Positions 55,204 to 63,303 of a stretch of DNA of 64,000 nucleotides are shown one piece after another. The first letter of the stretch is position 1; the number at the start of each line of letters is the position of its first letter. The position numbers were made by a program, and so were the translations under genes. The notes below the pieces were generated by a model. The model was not told where the DNA came from. It saw only the letters and a list, made by a program, of their open reading frames with translations, and ran no database searches. This DNA is from Phycicoccus sp. CSK15P-2 (GTDB lineage Bacteria; Actinomycetota; Actinomycetes; Actinomycetales; Dermatophilaceae): positions 62,001-126,000 of the forward strand of contig NZ_JAFDVE010000003.1 of assembly GCF_016888005.1 (NCBI RefSeq), written 5' to 3'.

Positions 55204-56490
55204 ATGCCTCCCCCCTCCCAGCGGGACCGCAGCCACGGTCCCGAGCGCGTCGCCGTGGTCGGAGCGGGGGTGTCCGGCCTCACCGCCGCACACGTGCTGG
55301 CCGCGTCGCACGAGGTCACGCTGTACGAGGCGGAGCCGCGCCTCGGCGGCCACGCGCACACCCACACCGTGCCGACCGCCCGCGGCGACCTCAGGGTCGA
55401 CAGCGGCTTCATCGTGCACAACGACCGCACCTACCCCCACCTGCGCAGACTCTTCCGCGAGCTCGGCGTCCAGGCGCGCGACACCGAGATGTCGATGAGC
55501 ATCCGCGACGCCACCAGCGGCCTGGAGTACGCCGGAGGCCGGGGGGTCAAGGGCTTCGTCGCCCGTCCCCGCCAGCTGCTGGACCGCGACTACGTCGGGA
55601 TGCTCCGCGCGGTGCGCCGCTTCCATCGCCTCGCCACCGAGTTCCTCGCCCGGACCGACGACGAGGACACGACGACCTACGGCGAGTTCGTCCGTGACGC
55701 CGGCTTCCCCGGCTCGTTCAGCCGGCTGTACGCCGTGCCCCTCGTGGCGTGCGTCTGGTCCAGCGGCAGCGGCGACGCCCTCGACTACCCGGCCCGCTAC
55801 CTGTTCCGCTTCCTCGAGCACCACGGCATGCTCAGCATCGGCGACTCCCCGCAGTGGATGACCGTCGTCGGTGGCTCCCGCACGTACGTCGACCTCCTCG
55901 CGGCCCGGCTCGCCGACGTCCGCAGCGGCGACGCCGTGGTGTCGGTCGCGCGCACGCCGGACGGCGTCGAGGTCCGCACCGCCGCCGGGAGGCCGGACCG
56001 CCACGACAAGGTCGTCCTCGCCACCCACGCCGACGACGCCCTGCGTCTGCTCGCCGACCCCACGCCGGCCGAGAAGGAGGTCCTCGGTGCCTTCCGGTAC
56101 TCGGCGAACGAGACCGTCCTGCACCGCGACCCCGCGTTCATGCCGCGCGCCCGGCTCGCCCGGTCCTCGTGGAACTACCTCGTCGGGGACGACCCCTCGC
56201 GCGGCCCGGTCGTCACCTACTGGATGAACCGGCTCCAGGGCCTGCCCGAGGACGAGCCGTTCTACGTGACGCTCAACGCGACGGACCGGATCGACCCGGC
56301 CCGCGTCGTCGCGACGATGCGCTACACCCACCCGCTCTACGACGTGCCCGCGGTCCGGGCGCAGCGCCGCCTGCCGGAGCTCTCGACGGACACGACGACC
56401 TTCGCCGGGGCGTACCACGGGTGGGGCTTCCACGAGGATGGCTGCCGCAGCGGCGTCGAGGCCGCCCGGGCGTTCGGGGTCGAGTGGTGA
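55204..56490 (+). CDS. FAD-dependent amine-oxidase-like protein
   Basis: This 428-aa flavoprotein has FAD site VAVVGAGVSGLTAAHVLAA (~16-34), LYEAEPRLGGHAHTHTV, VDSGFIVHNDRTYPHLRRLFRELG, the central WSSGSGDALDYPARYLFRFLEHHGML and C-terminal TTFAGAYHGWGFHEDGCRSGVEAARAFG. It belongs to the NAD/FAD-binding family that normally travels with DUF1365 and cyclopropane-synthase-like genes, where members desaturate or oxidise methylated fatty acids. ATG 55204 is used; GTG 55198, better spaced from AAAGG, is possible. It overlaps DUF1365. Confidence 0.9.
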   Translation: MPPPSQRDRSHGPERVAVVGAGVSGLTAAHVLAASHEVTLYEAEPRLGGHAHTHTVPTARGDLRVDSGFIVHNDRTYPHLRRLFRELGVQARDTEMSMSIRDATSGLEYAGGRGVKGFVARPRQLLDRDYVGMLRAVRRFHRLATEFLARTDDEDTTTYGEFVRDAGFPGSFSRLYAVPLVACVWSSGSGDALDYPARYLFRFLEHHGMLSIGDSPQWMTVVGGSRTYVDLLAARLADVRSGDAVVSVARTPDGVEVRTAAGRPDRHDKVVLATHADDALRLLADPTPAEKEVLGAFRYSANETVLHRDPAFMPRARLARSSWNYLVGDDPSRGPVVTYWMNRLQGLPEDEPFYVTLNATDRIDPARVVATMRYTHPLYDVPAVRAQRRLPELSTDTTTFAGAYHGWGFHEDGCRSGVEAARAFGVEW

Positions 56491-57242
56491 CCACCACGGC
56501 CGACCTCCCCGACCTGCCGGCGCTCGTCGTCGGACGTGTGCACCACACCCGCCACCGGCCGGTGCGCCACTCGTTCACCCACCGGCACCACCAGTGGCTC
56601 GTGGACCTCGACCGGATGCCGCGCCTGCCGCGCTGGCTGCGCCCGTTCGCGACCTTCCGCGGCGAGGACCACCTCGCCGGCAACCCCGGAACGGCCGCGC
56701 TCAAGGCCAACGTGCTGCGCGTCCTCGAGCGTGACGGCGTCCCGACGAGCGCCCGTGACCGCGTCGTCATGCTGGCCCACGCCCGCGTCCTCGGGCACGT
56801 CTTCGACCCGATGTCGGCCTTCTGGGTCTTCGACCCGGCGGGCGACCTGCGCGCCGTCCTCGTCGAGGTGCACAACACCTACGGCGGTCGGCACGCCTAC
56901 GTCCTGCGTCCCGACCCGGGTGGCCGGGCCGAGGTCGACAAGGACTTCCACGTCTCCCCGTTCAACGACGTCGAGGGCCGGTACGCCATCCGGCTCTCGC
57001 TGTCGCACACCGCGGTCGGGGTCGCCATCCGGCTCCGGGTCGGCGACGAACCCCTCGTGACCGCGACCGTGACGGGCACCCCCACCCCGGCGACGCTGCC
57101 GACGGTGGTCCGCACGGTCCTGCGGCACCCGCTGATGCCCCAGCGGGTGAGCGGGCTCATCCGCCTCCACGGTGTCTGGCTGTGGCTGCGGCGGCTGCCC
57201 GTGCGCCCCCGCCCCGCGAAAGACCTGGAGAGTGTGCGATGA
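56487..57242 (+). CDS. DUF1365 family protein
   Basis: This 251-aa protein starts LPALVVGRVHHTRHRPVRHSFTHRHHQWLVDLD and contains VVMLAHARVLGHVFDPMSAFWVFD, VHNTYGGRHAYVLRP and VDKDFHVSPFNDVEGRYAIRLS, the DUF1365 signatures. The biochemical role is unknown, but it is a nearly constant partner of the FAD oxidoreductase and of CFA-type methyltransferases. Start GTG and stop overlap both neighbours. Confidence 0.93.
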   Translation: MTTTADLPDLPALVVGRVHHTRHRPVRHSFTHRHHQWLVDLDRMPRLPRWLRPFATFRGEDHLAGNPGTAALKANVLRVLERDGVPTSARDRVVMLAHARVLGHVFDPMSAFWVFDPAGDLRAVLVEVHNTYGGRHAYVLRPDPGGRAEVDKDFHVSPFNDVEGRYAIRLSLSHTAVGVAIRLRVGDEPLVTATVTGTPTPATLPTVVRTVLRHPLMPQRVSGLIRLHGVWLWLRRLPVRPRPAKDLESVR

Positions 57243-58492
57243 CCGTCGAGACCAACCGGCTCGAGCTGGCGGCCCCGAGCCTCGGGTTCCCCCGGGCGCT
57301 GACCCGAGGCGCCGTCGCCAAGGCGATCACCGAGGTCGCCGTGCGGCCCATGCCGGTGCGGATGCGCTACCCCGACGGCACCGTCGTCGGCAGCGGCGGC
57401 CCGGACTCGCCCGTGCTCGAGGTCGCCCGGCCACGCGCCCTGTTCCGGCGCCTCGAGGCGCACCCGAAGATCGGCCTCGGCGAGGCCTACATGGCGGGCG
57501 ACTGGAGCGCGGCCGAGGGCACCGACCTCGCCCAGGCGCTCATGCCCTTCGCGGCGAAGATGGGCGACCTCGTCCCGAAGCCGCTGCTCTCGCTGCGCGG
57601 CCTCGTCGACCGCGCCATGCCACGGGCCCAGCGCAACACCCTCGAGGGGTCGCGCTCGAACATCAGCGCCCACTACGACCTCTCCAACGACCTCTTCGCC
57701 GCCTTCCTCGACCCGTCGATGTCGTACAGCTCGGCGCTGTTCGACCCGACGCGCCCGCTGGCCGAGCAGGACCTGCACGAGGCGCAGGTCCGCAAGGTCG
57801 AGGCCATCCTCGACGCCGCGGACGTGCGCGCCGGCTCCCGGGTCCTGGAGATCGGGACCGGATGGGGCGAGCTCGCCATCCGCGCCGCGGCGCGGGGCGC
57901 GACCGTGACGTCGGTGACGCTCTCCGCCGAGCAGCGTGCCCTGGCGCTGGAGCGGATCGCCGCCGCGGGGTACGCGGGCCGCGTGGAGGTGCTGCTCCAG
58001 GACTACCGCGAGACCACCGGCGAGTACGACGCGGTCGTCAGCGTCGAGATGATCGAGGCCGTCGGCGAGGAGTACTGGGACACCTACTTCTCGACGATCG
58101 ACGACCTGCTCGCCCCGGGCGGGGCGGTCGCCATCCAGGCCATCCTCATGGAGCACCACCGCCTGCTGGCCACGAAGGGCTCCTTCGGGTGGATCCAGAA
58201 GTACATCTTCCCCGGAGGGCTCATCCCCTCGCTCCAGGCGATCCGCGACGTCACGCGTGAGCACAGCTCGCTGCGGGTAGACCGGGTGCAGGCGTTCGGG
58301 GCCGACTACGCAGAGACCCTCCGCCGGTGGCGCGAGACGTTCACGGAGCGCTGGGACGACATCCAGCACCACGGGTTCGACGAGACGTTCCGGCGGATGT
58401 GGGAGTTCTACCTCGCGTACTGCGAGGCGGGCTTCGCCACCGGCTACCTGGACGTCGCCCAGATCAGGTTCACCAGAAGGGACGGTCGATGA
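57239..58492 (+). CDS. Cyclopropane-fatty-acid-synthase family SAM methyltransferase (2)
   Basis: This 417-aa enzyme is a second member of the family but divergent from the one at 52744-54042. SNISAHYDLSNDLFAAFLDPSMSYSSALFDP, RVLEIGTGWGELAIRAAARGATVTSVTLSAEQ (SAM site), VVSVEMIEAVGEEYWDTYFSTIDDLLAPGG and WIQKYIFPGGLIPSLQAI with the C-terminal MWEFYLAYCEAGFATGYLDVAQ are typical. The GTGW variant of the SAM loop and the EMIEAVG segment put it with the subgroup linked to DUF1365. It is coupled to both flanking genes. Confidence 0.93.
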   Translation: MTVETNRLELAAPSLGFPRALTRGAVAKAITEVAVRPMPVRMRYPDGTVVGSGGPDSPVLEVARPRALFRRLEAHPKIGLGEAYMAGDWSAAEGTDLAQALMPFAAKMGDLVPKPLLSLRGLVDRAMPRAQRNTLEGSRSNISAHYDLSNDLFAAFLDPSMSYSSALFDPTRPLAEQDLHEAQVRKVEAILDAADVRAGSRVLEIGTGWGELAIRAAARGATVTSVTLSAEQRALALERIAAAGYAGRVEVLLQDYRETTGEYDAVVSVEMIEAVGEEYWDTYFSTIDDLLAPGGAVAIQAILMEHHRLLATKGSFGWIQKYIFPGGLIPSLQAIRDVTREHSSLRVDRVQAFGADYAETLRRWRETFTERWDDIQHHGFDETFRRMWEFYLAYCEAGFATGYLDVAQIRFTRRDGR

Positions 58493-58920
58493 CCACCACG
58501 ATCGAACGCACGATCCGCACCAGCGCGGCGCCCGACGTCGTCTTCCCCTACCTCGTCGACTTCCGCAACGCGACGGAGTGGGACTACGGGACGGTGTCGT
58601 GCGAGCTGGTGTCCGGTGACGGCGGCCCCGGCACGCGGTACAAGAACGTGTCGAAGTTCGCCGGCAACACCGTCGAGCTCGAGTACACGACCGAGCAGGT
58701 CGAGGAGCCCGTCTTCGTCATCACCGGCCGCAACGACACCACGGTGAGCCACGACACGATCACGGTGCGGCCGGACGGCACCGGCTCGAGCGTCACCTAC
58801 CGCGCCGACTTCGAGTTCAGTGGCCCCGCCCGCTTCCTCGGACCGGTCATCACGCCGCTGCTGAACCGCCTCGGCGACAACACGGCCCGCACCCTGCGGG
58901 AAGCGCTGGACCGCCTGTGA
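58489..58920 (+). CDS. SRPBCC family lipid-binding-like protein
   Basis: This 143-aa protein begins IERTIRTSAAPDVVFPYLVDFRNATEWDYG, continues TVELEYTTEQVEEPVFVITGRND and VTYRADFEFSGPARFLGPVITPLLNRLGDNTARTLREAL, a standard SRPBCC fold with a C-terminal helix. Its position inside the coupled lipid-modifying operon suggests it binds an acyl or polyprenoid intermediate. No catalytic residues can be named. Confidence 0.88.
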   Translation: MTTTIERTIRTSAAPDVVFPYLVDFRNATEWDYGTVSCELVSGDGGPGTRYKNVSKFAGNTVELEYTTEQVEEPVFVITGRNDTTVSHDTITVRPDGTGSSVTYRADFEFSGPARFLGPVITPLLNRLGDNTARTLREALDRL

Positions 58921-59942
58921 CCGACGGCCGCGGCACCGGTCGCCGAGCGCTCGTCACGGGGGCCACCGGGTACATCGGGTCCCGGTTGGTCCCCGCGCTG
59001 CTCGACGCCGGATGGACGGTGCGCGTCCTCACCCGCGACGCCGGGAAGCTCTCCGACCGCCGATGGGTCGAGCAGGCCGAGGTCGTCGAGGGCGACGCCA
59101 CCTCGCGCACCGATCTCGGCACGGCACTGGACGGCGTCGACGTCGCCTACTACCTGCTGCACTCGATGGACTCCGAGGGCGGCTTCGTCGAGCGGGACCG
59201 CGAGATGGCGCGGACCTTCGGTGTCGCCGCGTTCGAGGCCGAGGTCGGCCGCATCGTCTACCTCTCCGGGCTGCACCCGGACGACGGCCCGCTGAGCGAC
59301 CACCTCGCCTCGCGGGTCGAGGTCGGCGACCTTCTCATGGCGAGCGGCGTGCCGACCGCCGTCCTGCAGGCCGCGATCATCCTCGGCTCGGGCTCGGCGT
59401 CCTTCGAGATGCTGCGCCACCTCACGACGCGGCTGCCCGTCATGGTCACCCCGAAGTGGCTCGAGAACCGGATCCAGCCGATCGCCGTGCGCGACGTCCT
59501 GCACTACCTCGTCGGCGCCGCCGACCTCCCGCCAGAGGTCAACCGCACCCTCGACATCGGCGGCCCGGAGATCCTCACCTACCGCGAGATGATCGCCCGC
59601 TTCGCGCGGCTGTCCGGGCTGATGGCGCGGCGCATCGTCACCGTCCCGGTCCTCACGCCGCGGCTGGCCTCGCAGTGGGTCGGCTTCGTCACGCCGGTGC
59701 CGACCGGCCTGGCCAAGCCGCTCGTCGAGAGCCTGCTGCACGAGGTCGTCTGCCAGGAGGACGACATCGACGACCTGGTCGGCGCCCCGCCGGGTGGGGC
59801 GCTCGGGTACGACCGCGCCGTCACCGACGCCATCGCCGGCGACCACGTCGACCCGCGGCCCGAGCCCGGCACCGTCGACCCCGCCCGCGTCACCGCGGCC
59901 GACCCGGCCTGGGCCGGAGGCGGCAGCGGCTCGGACCCGTGA
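58917..59942 (+). CDS. NAD(P)-binding atypical SDR protein
   Basis: This 341-aa protein has the Rossmann start RALVTGATGYIGSRLVPALLDAGWTVRVLTRD (~9-40), VDVAYYLLHSMDSEGGF, GRIVYLSGLHPDD, LQAAIILGSGSASFEMLRHLTTRLPVMVTPKWLENRIQPIAVRDVLHYLVGA and ILTYREMIARFARLSGL. This is the NmrA-like/DUF2867-associated branch without the usual YxxxK pair. It may be a redox enzyme or redox sensor in the operon. The GTG start overlaps the preceding stop. Confidence 0.88.
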   Translation: MTDGRGTGRRALVTGATGYIGSRLVPALLDAGWTVRVLTRDAGKLSDRRWVEQAEVVEGDATSRTDLGTALDGVDVAYYLLHSMDSEGGFVERDREMARTFGVAAFEAEVGRIVYLSGLHPDDGPLSDHLASRVEVGDLLMASGVPTAVLQAAIILGSGSASFEMLRHLTTRLPVMVTPKWLENRIQPIAVRDVLHYLVGAADLPPEVNRTLDIGGPEILTYREMIARFARLSGLMARRIVTVPVLTPRLASQWVGFVTPVPTGLAKPLVESLLHEVVCQEDDIDDLVGAPPGGALGYDRAVTDAIAGDHVDPRPEPGTVDPARVTAADPAWAGGGSGSDP

Positions 59943-59970
59943 CGGGCCGCGGACGCGGGGGACGGCGGCG

Positions 59971-60693
59971 ATGAAGGTCGTCACCGAGCTGCGGGCTTTC
60001 GTCCGGGCGGCCCTCGTCGACCCCGTCCCCCGCGACCACACCGAGCCGGACTGGGCGTTCCGCCGCCGGAGGGTCGTCGCCGTCGTCACGCTGCTCCTCG
60101 GTGCCGGCGTCCTCGCGTGGGCGCTGCGGATCGAGCCGGGGGACGCCACGTTCTACGTCGCCACCTTCGCGCTCGCCGGCGTGTGGGCGGTCGGGGCGTT
60201 CGCGTCCGGACCGCTTCACCTCGGGCGCGCGCACACCCGCGGCGGGAGCGGCGAGAGCCGGGCGGTCGTGCAGTCGCTCGCGATCGGCGGGATGCTCCTC
60301 GCGCTCTTCCTCGCCGGCGCTGTGCTCGTGGCCCAGGTCCCGTTCCTGCGCGACCCGGTGGAGCAGCTGCTCGACCACGCGTCGGTCGGCTCGCTCGCCG
60401 TCGTCGCCGCCGTGACCGCCGTGAACGGGGTCGCCGAGGAGCTGTACTTCCGCGGCGCGCTGTACGCGGGCGTCGGCCGCCGGCACGCCGTGGCGGTGAC
60501 GACCGTGGTCTACGCGCTCGTCACGGCGGCGTCCGGCATCCCGCTGCTCGTGCTCGCCGCGGTGCTCGTGGGTCTCGTCGTCGGCCTCCAGCGACGGGTC
60601 ACCGGGGGCATCCTCGGCCCGATCGTCACGCACCTCACGTGGTCGCTCGGGATGCTCTTCCTCCTCCCACCCGTGCTCGACCGTCTCTCCTGA
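59971..60693 (+). CDS. CPBP-family intramembrane metalloprotease
   Basis: This 240-aa membrane protein has about six helices. The CPBP/ABI motifs are visible: VNGVAEELYFRGALYAGV (EExxxR, ~150-167), then HAVAVTTVVYALVTAASGIPLLVLAAVLVGLVVGLQRR and the conserved His in GPIVTHLTWSLGMLF. The second-motif His is not obvious, so activity is uncertain. It lies between the SDR and photolyase genes in the same direction. Confidence 0.85.
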   Translation: MKVVTELRAFVRAALVDPVPRDHTEPDWAFRRRRVVAVVTLLLGAGVLAWALRIEPGDATFYVATFALAGVWAVGAFASGPLHLGRAHTRGGSGESRAVVQSLAIGGMLLALFLAGAVLVAQVPFLRDPVEQLLDHASVGSLAVVAAVTAVNGVAEELYFRGALYAGVGRRHAVAVTTVVYALVTAASGIPLLVLAAVLVGLVVGLQRRVTGGILGPIVTHLTWSLGMLFLLPPVLDRLS

Positions 60694-60703
60694 GAGGGGA
60701 CCC

Positions 60704-62068
60704 ATGACCGCCGTCCTCTGGCTGCGCCGGGACCTGCGCCGCCGCGATCATCCCGCCCTGCTCGCCGCCCGGGACGCGGCCGGCGACGGCGACCTCGTCG
60801 TCGCGTTCGTCGTCGACCCCCGGTACTGGGACGGCGGCGGGCCGGTGCGCAACGCCTGGCTCGCGGCGAACCTCCGGGCTCTCGACGACGCCCTGGACGG
60901 CAACCTCACGCTGCTGCACGGCGACCCACGGCAGGTCGTGCCCGGGCTCGCGTCACGGGTGGGCGCGTCGTCGGTGCACGTGACGCGGGAGACCACCCCC
61001 GGCGGGGCGCGCCGCGACGCGGCCGTCGCCGAGGCGCTCGGGAAGGACGACGTCGAGTGGGTCGAGACCGGCACGCCGTACGCCGTCGGGCCGGGGCTAG
61101 TCGTCAACGGCTCGGGTGACCCGTACAAGGTCTTCACGCCGTTCGCCAAGGCGTGGCGCCGGCACGGGTGGCCGGAGCCGGCCGCGACCCCGCGCGAGCT
61201 GCCGCTGCGACACGCCCGCAACGACGCCGACGCCACCGCGGCGCTGGACGCCGCGCTGTCCGCGTCCGACCTCCCGGAGCTCCCGACGCCCGGCGAGGAG
61301 GCGGCACTGCGGCGGTGGCGCGCCTTCCGCGACGACGACCTCGGGGACTACGCCGGGTCGCGCGACGACCCCGCCGCCGACGCCACCTCGCGGATGTCGC
61401 CGTACCTCAAGCTCGGTGTCGTGCATCCGCGGACGCTGCTCGCGGAGGTCGCAGACCGCTCCGGGAAGGACGTCGAGACCTTCCGCGACGAGCTCGCCTG
61501 GCGGGAGTTCTACGCCGACGTGCTGCACCAGAACCCGAAGAGCGCCTGGCACGACCTCAAGCCGCTCACCGGGATGCGCTACGACGAGCCCGAGGACGCC
61601 GTCGAGGCGTGGAAGAGGGGCGAGACGGGCTACCCGGTCGTCGACGCCGGGATGCGCCAGCTGCTCGCCGAGGGCTGGATGCACAACCGGCTGCGGATGA
61701 TCACCGCGAGCTTCCTCACCAAGGACCTGCACGTGTGGTGGCCGGTCGGGGCGCGGCACTTCCTCGACCACCTGTGCGACGGCGACCTGGCCTCGAACAA
61801 CCACGGCTGGCAGTGGGTGGCCGGCACGGGGACGGACGCCTCGCCGTACTTCCGGGTCTTCAACCCGGTGACCCAGGGGCAGAAGTTCGACCCGTCCGGC
61901 GAGTACGTGCGGCGCTGGGTGCCCGAGCTGCGGCACCTGTCCGGCAAGGCCGCGCACGAGCCGTGGGAGCACGAGGACGGGTACGCGCACGGCTACCCGA
62001 AGCGGATCGTCGACCACGCCGAGGAGCGCCGCGAGGCCCTCGACCGCTACGAGCGCACCCGTCGCTGA
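60704..62068 (+). CDS. phr: Deoxyribodipyrimidine photolyase
   Basis: This class I CPD photolyase uses FADH- and blue light to split cyclobutane pyrimidine dimers. It has 454 aa. An N-terminal antenna domain starts LWLRRDLRRRDHPALLAA. The FAD domain carries SRMSPYLKLGVVHPRTL, FRDELAWREFYADVLHQNP, GYPVVDAGMRQLLAEGWMHNRLRMITASFLTKDLHVWWPVGARHF in order (~300-345) and SNNHGWQWVAGTGTDASPYFRVFNPVTQGQKFDP. Its presence in the LitR-adjacent unit supports light control of the whole group. Confidence 0.96.
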   Translation: MTAVLWLRRDLRRRDHPALLAARDAAGDGDLVVAFVVDPRYWDGGGPVRNAWLAANLRALDDALDGNLTLLHGDPRQVVPGLASRVGASSVHVTRETTPGGARRDAAVAEALGKDDVEWVETGTPYAVGPGLVVNGSGDPYKVFTPFAKAWRRHGWPEPAATPRELPLRHARNDADATAALDAALSASDLPELPTPGEEAALRRWRAFRDDDLGDYAGSRDDPAADATSRMSPYLKLGVVHPRTLLAEVADRSGKDVETFRDELAWREFYADVLHQNPKSAWHDLKPLTGMRYDEPEDAVEAWKRGETGYPVVDAGMRQLLAEGWMHNRLRMITASFLTKDLHVWWPVGARHFLDHLCDGDLASNNHGWQWVAGTGTDASPYFRVFNPVTQGQKFDPSGEYVRRWVPELRHLSGKAAHEPWEHEDGYAHGYPKRIVDHAEERREALDRYERTRR

Positions 62069-62085
62069 CCCGCGTCCGTCACGGG

Positions 62086-62091
62086 TAGGAT
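62086..62091 (+). promoter_or_regulatory. Candidate -10 element for terC
   Basis: TAGGAT lies about 12 nt before the start of the presumed riboswitch RNA, a suitable place for a -10 hexamer. No convincing -35 is seen. Confidence 0.4.
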
Positions 62092-62097
62092 GGGCGA

Positions 62098-62223
62098 CGA
62101 CGAGGGGAGTACTTCCCAAGTCCGCTCCGGTCAGTACGGACGCCCCAGCGCGTCCCCGGTGCGGCGCCGCGTCCGCGCGGTGAAGGAGACCTCAGGCCCG
62201 ATCACCGTGCCCTGAGGAGCGTC
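62098..62223 (+). promoter_or_regulatory. Probable yybP-ykoY (manganese) riboswitch
   Basis: The 155-bp phr-terC gap contains GGGGAGTACTTCCC near its 5' end and CCGGTCAGTACGG with GGAGACCTCAGGCC further on, followed by a CCTCAGG/CCTGAGG hairpin directly before the terC ribosome site. A conserved GGGGAGUA loop, a structured middle and an upstream position to a TerC/Alx gene are the hallmarks of yybP-ykoY RNAs. These sense Mn2+ and switch on manganese export. The fold was not computed. Confidence 0.75.
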
Positions 62224-63294
62224 ATGTCATCCCTCCACACCCTTGCCCTGGCCGCCGAGCCGGCCACCAGCGGGAGCTCCGTCGGGACGCCCCTGCTGTG
62301 GGGCGTCACCGTCGCGGGCGTCCTCGCCCTCTTCGCCCTCGACTTCGTCCTCACCCGCACCCCGCACGAGGTGTCGATGAAGGAGGCGGCCGGCTGGTCG
62401 GCGTTCTACATCGCCCTGCCGCTGGCCTTCGGCGTCTTCGTGTGGACGCAGCACGGCGGCGACCGCGGCCTGGAGTACTACACCGGCTACCTCGTCGAGA
62501 AGTCGCTGTCGGTCGACAACCTCTTCGTCTTCATGCTCCTGCTCGCGGCCTTCGCCGTCCCGCCGGAGCTCAAGCAGCGGGTGCTGCTCATCGGTGTCGC
62601 GGGGGCGCTCGTCCTGCGCGGAGTCTTCATCGCGGTCGGCGCCCAGCTGATCGCGATGTTCTCGTGGACCTTCCTCCTCTTCGGCGTCATCCTGCTCGCG
62701 ACCGCCGTCAAGGTGCTCAAGGACGCCATGTCGCACGAGGCCCACGCCGTCGACATCGGGTCGCTGCGCACGGTCGCGCTGCTGCGCCGCTTCTTCCCCG
62801 TCGTCGACGACTACCGCGGCCCGCGGATGACCGTCGTCGAGGGCGGCCGCCGCGCGCTCACCCCGTTCGCGCTCGTCGCCGTCGCGATCCTCGGGACGGA
62901 CATCGTCTTCGCCGTCGACTCCGTGCCGGCGGTCTTCGGGATCACCGGTGACGCATACCTCGTCTTCGCCACGAACGCCTTCGCCCTCCTCGGCCTGCGC
63001 GCGCTGTACTTCGTCCTCGAGGGGCTTCTCGGGGCGCTGGCGCACCTCGGCTTCGGGCTGGGCGCCATCCTCGCGTTCATCGGGGTCAAGCTCGTCCTGC
63101 ACTGGGCGCACGGCATCTGGCCCGCGACCCCGGAGGTCCCGACCCTCGCCTCGCTCGTGGTCATCGTCGGCATCCTCGCGCTCGTCACGGTCACCAGCCT
63201 CGTCGCGAACCGGCGTGCCCGGGAGGCCGGTTCGGACGGCCCCGCCGAGCGACCCGGCGCGGTCGGCTCGGACCGCCCCCGAGGGCGCCGCTAG
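62224..63294 (+). CDS. TerC/Alx family manganese transport protein
   Basis: This 356-aa integral membrane protein has about nine helices. YYTGYLVEKSLSVDNLFVFMLLLAAFAVP (~86-114) holds the Asn-Asp motif, and VAVAILGTDIVFAVDSVPAVFGITGDAYLVFATNAFALLGLRALYF (in order, ~220-265) the second Asp motif, both thought to bind metal. Family members export Mn2+. A hydrophilic Arg-rich C-terminus follows. The upstream RNA element fits Mn-induced expression. Confidence 0.93.
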   Translation: MSSLHTLALAAEPATSGSSVGTPLLWGVTVAGVLALFALDFVLTRTPHEVSMKEAAGWSAFYIALPLAFGVFVWTQHGGDRGLEYYTGYLVEKSLSVDNLFVFMLLLAAFAVPPELKQRVLLIGVAGALVLRGVFIAVGAQLIAMFSWTFLLFGVILLATAVKVLKDAMSHEAHAVDIGSLRTVALLRRFFPVVDDYRGPRMTVVEGGRRALTPFALVAVAILGTDIVFAVDSVPAVFGITGDAYLVFATNAFALLGLRALYFVLEGLLGALAHLGFGLGAILAFIGVKLVLHWAHGIWPATPEVPTLASLVVIVGILALVTVTSLVANRRAREAGSDGPAERPGAVGSDRPRGRR

Positions 63295-63303
63295 GTTGGG
63301 GAC

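Noticed and set aside
54178-56433. 751-codon frame overlapping the LitR and FAD oxidoreductase genes
   Set aside because: It crosses two well-supported genes and their promoter in another frame and has no coherent domain content.
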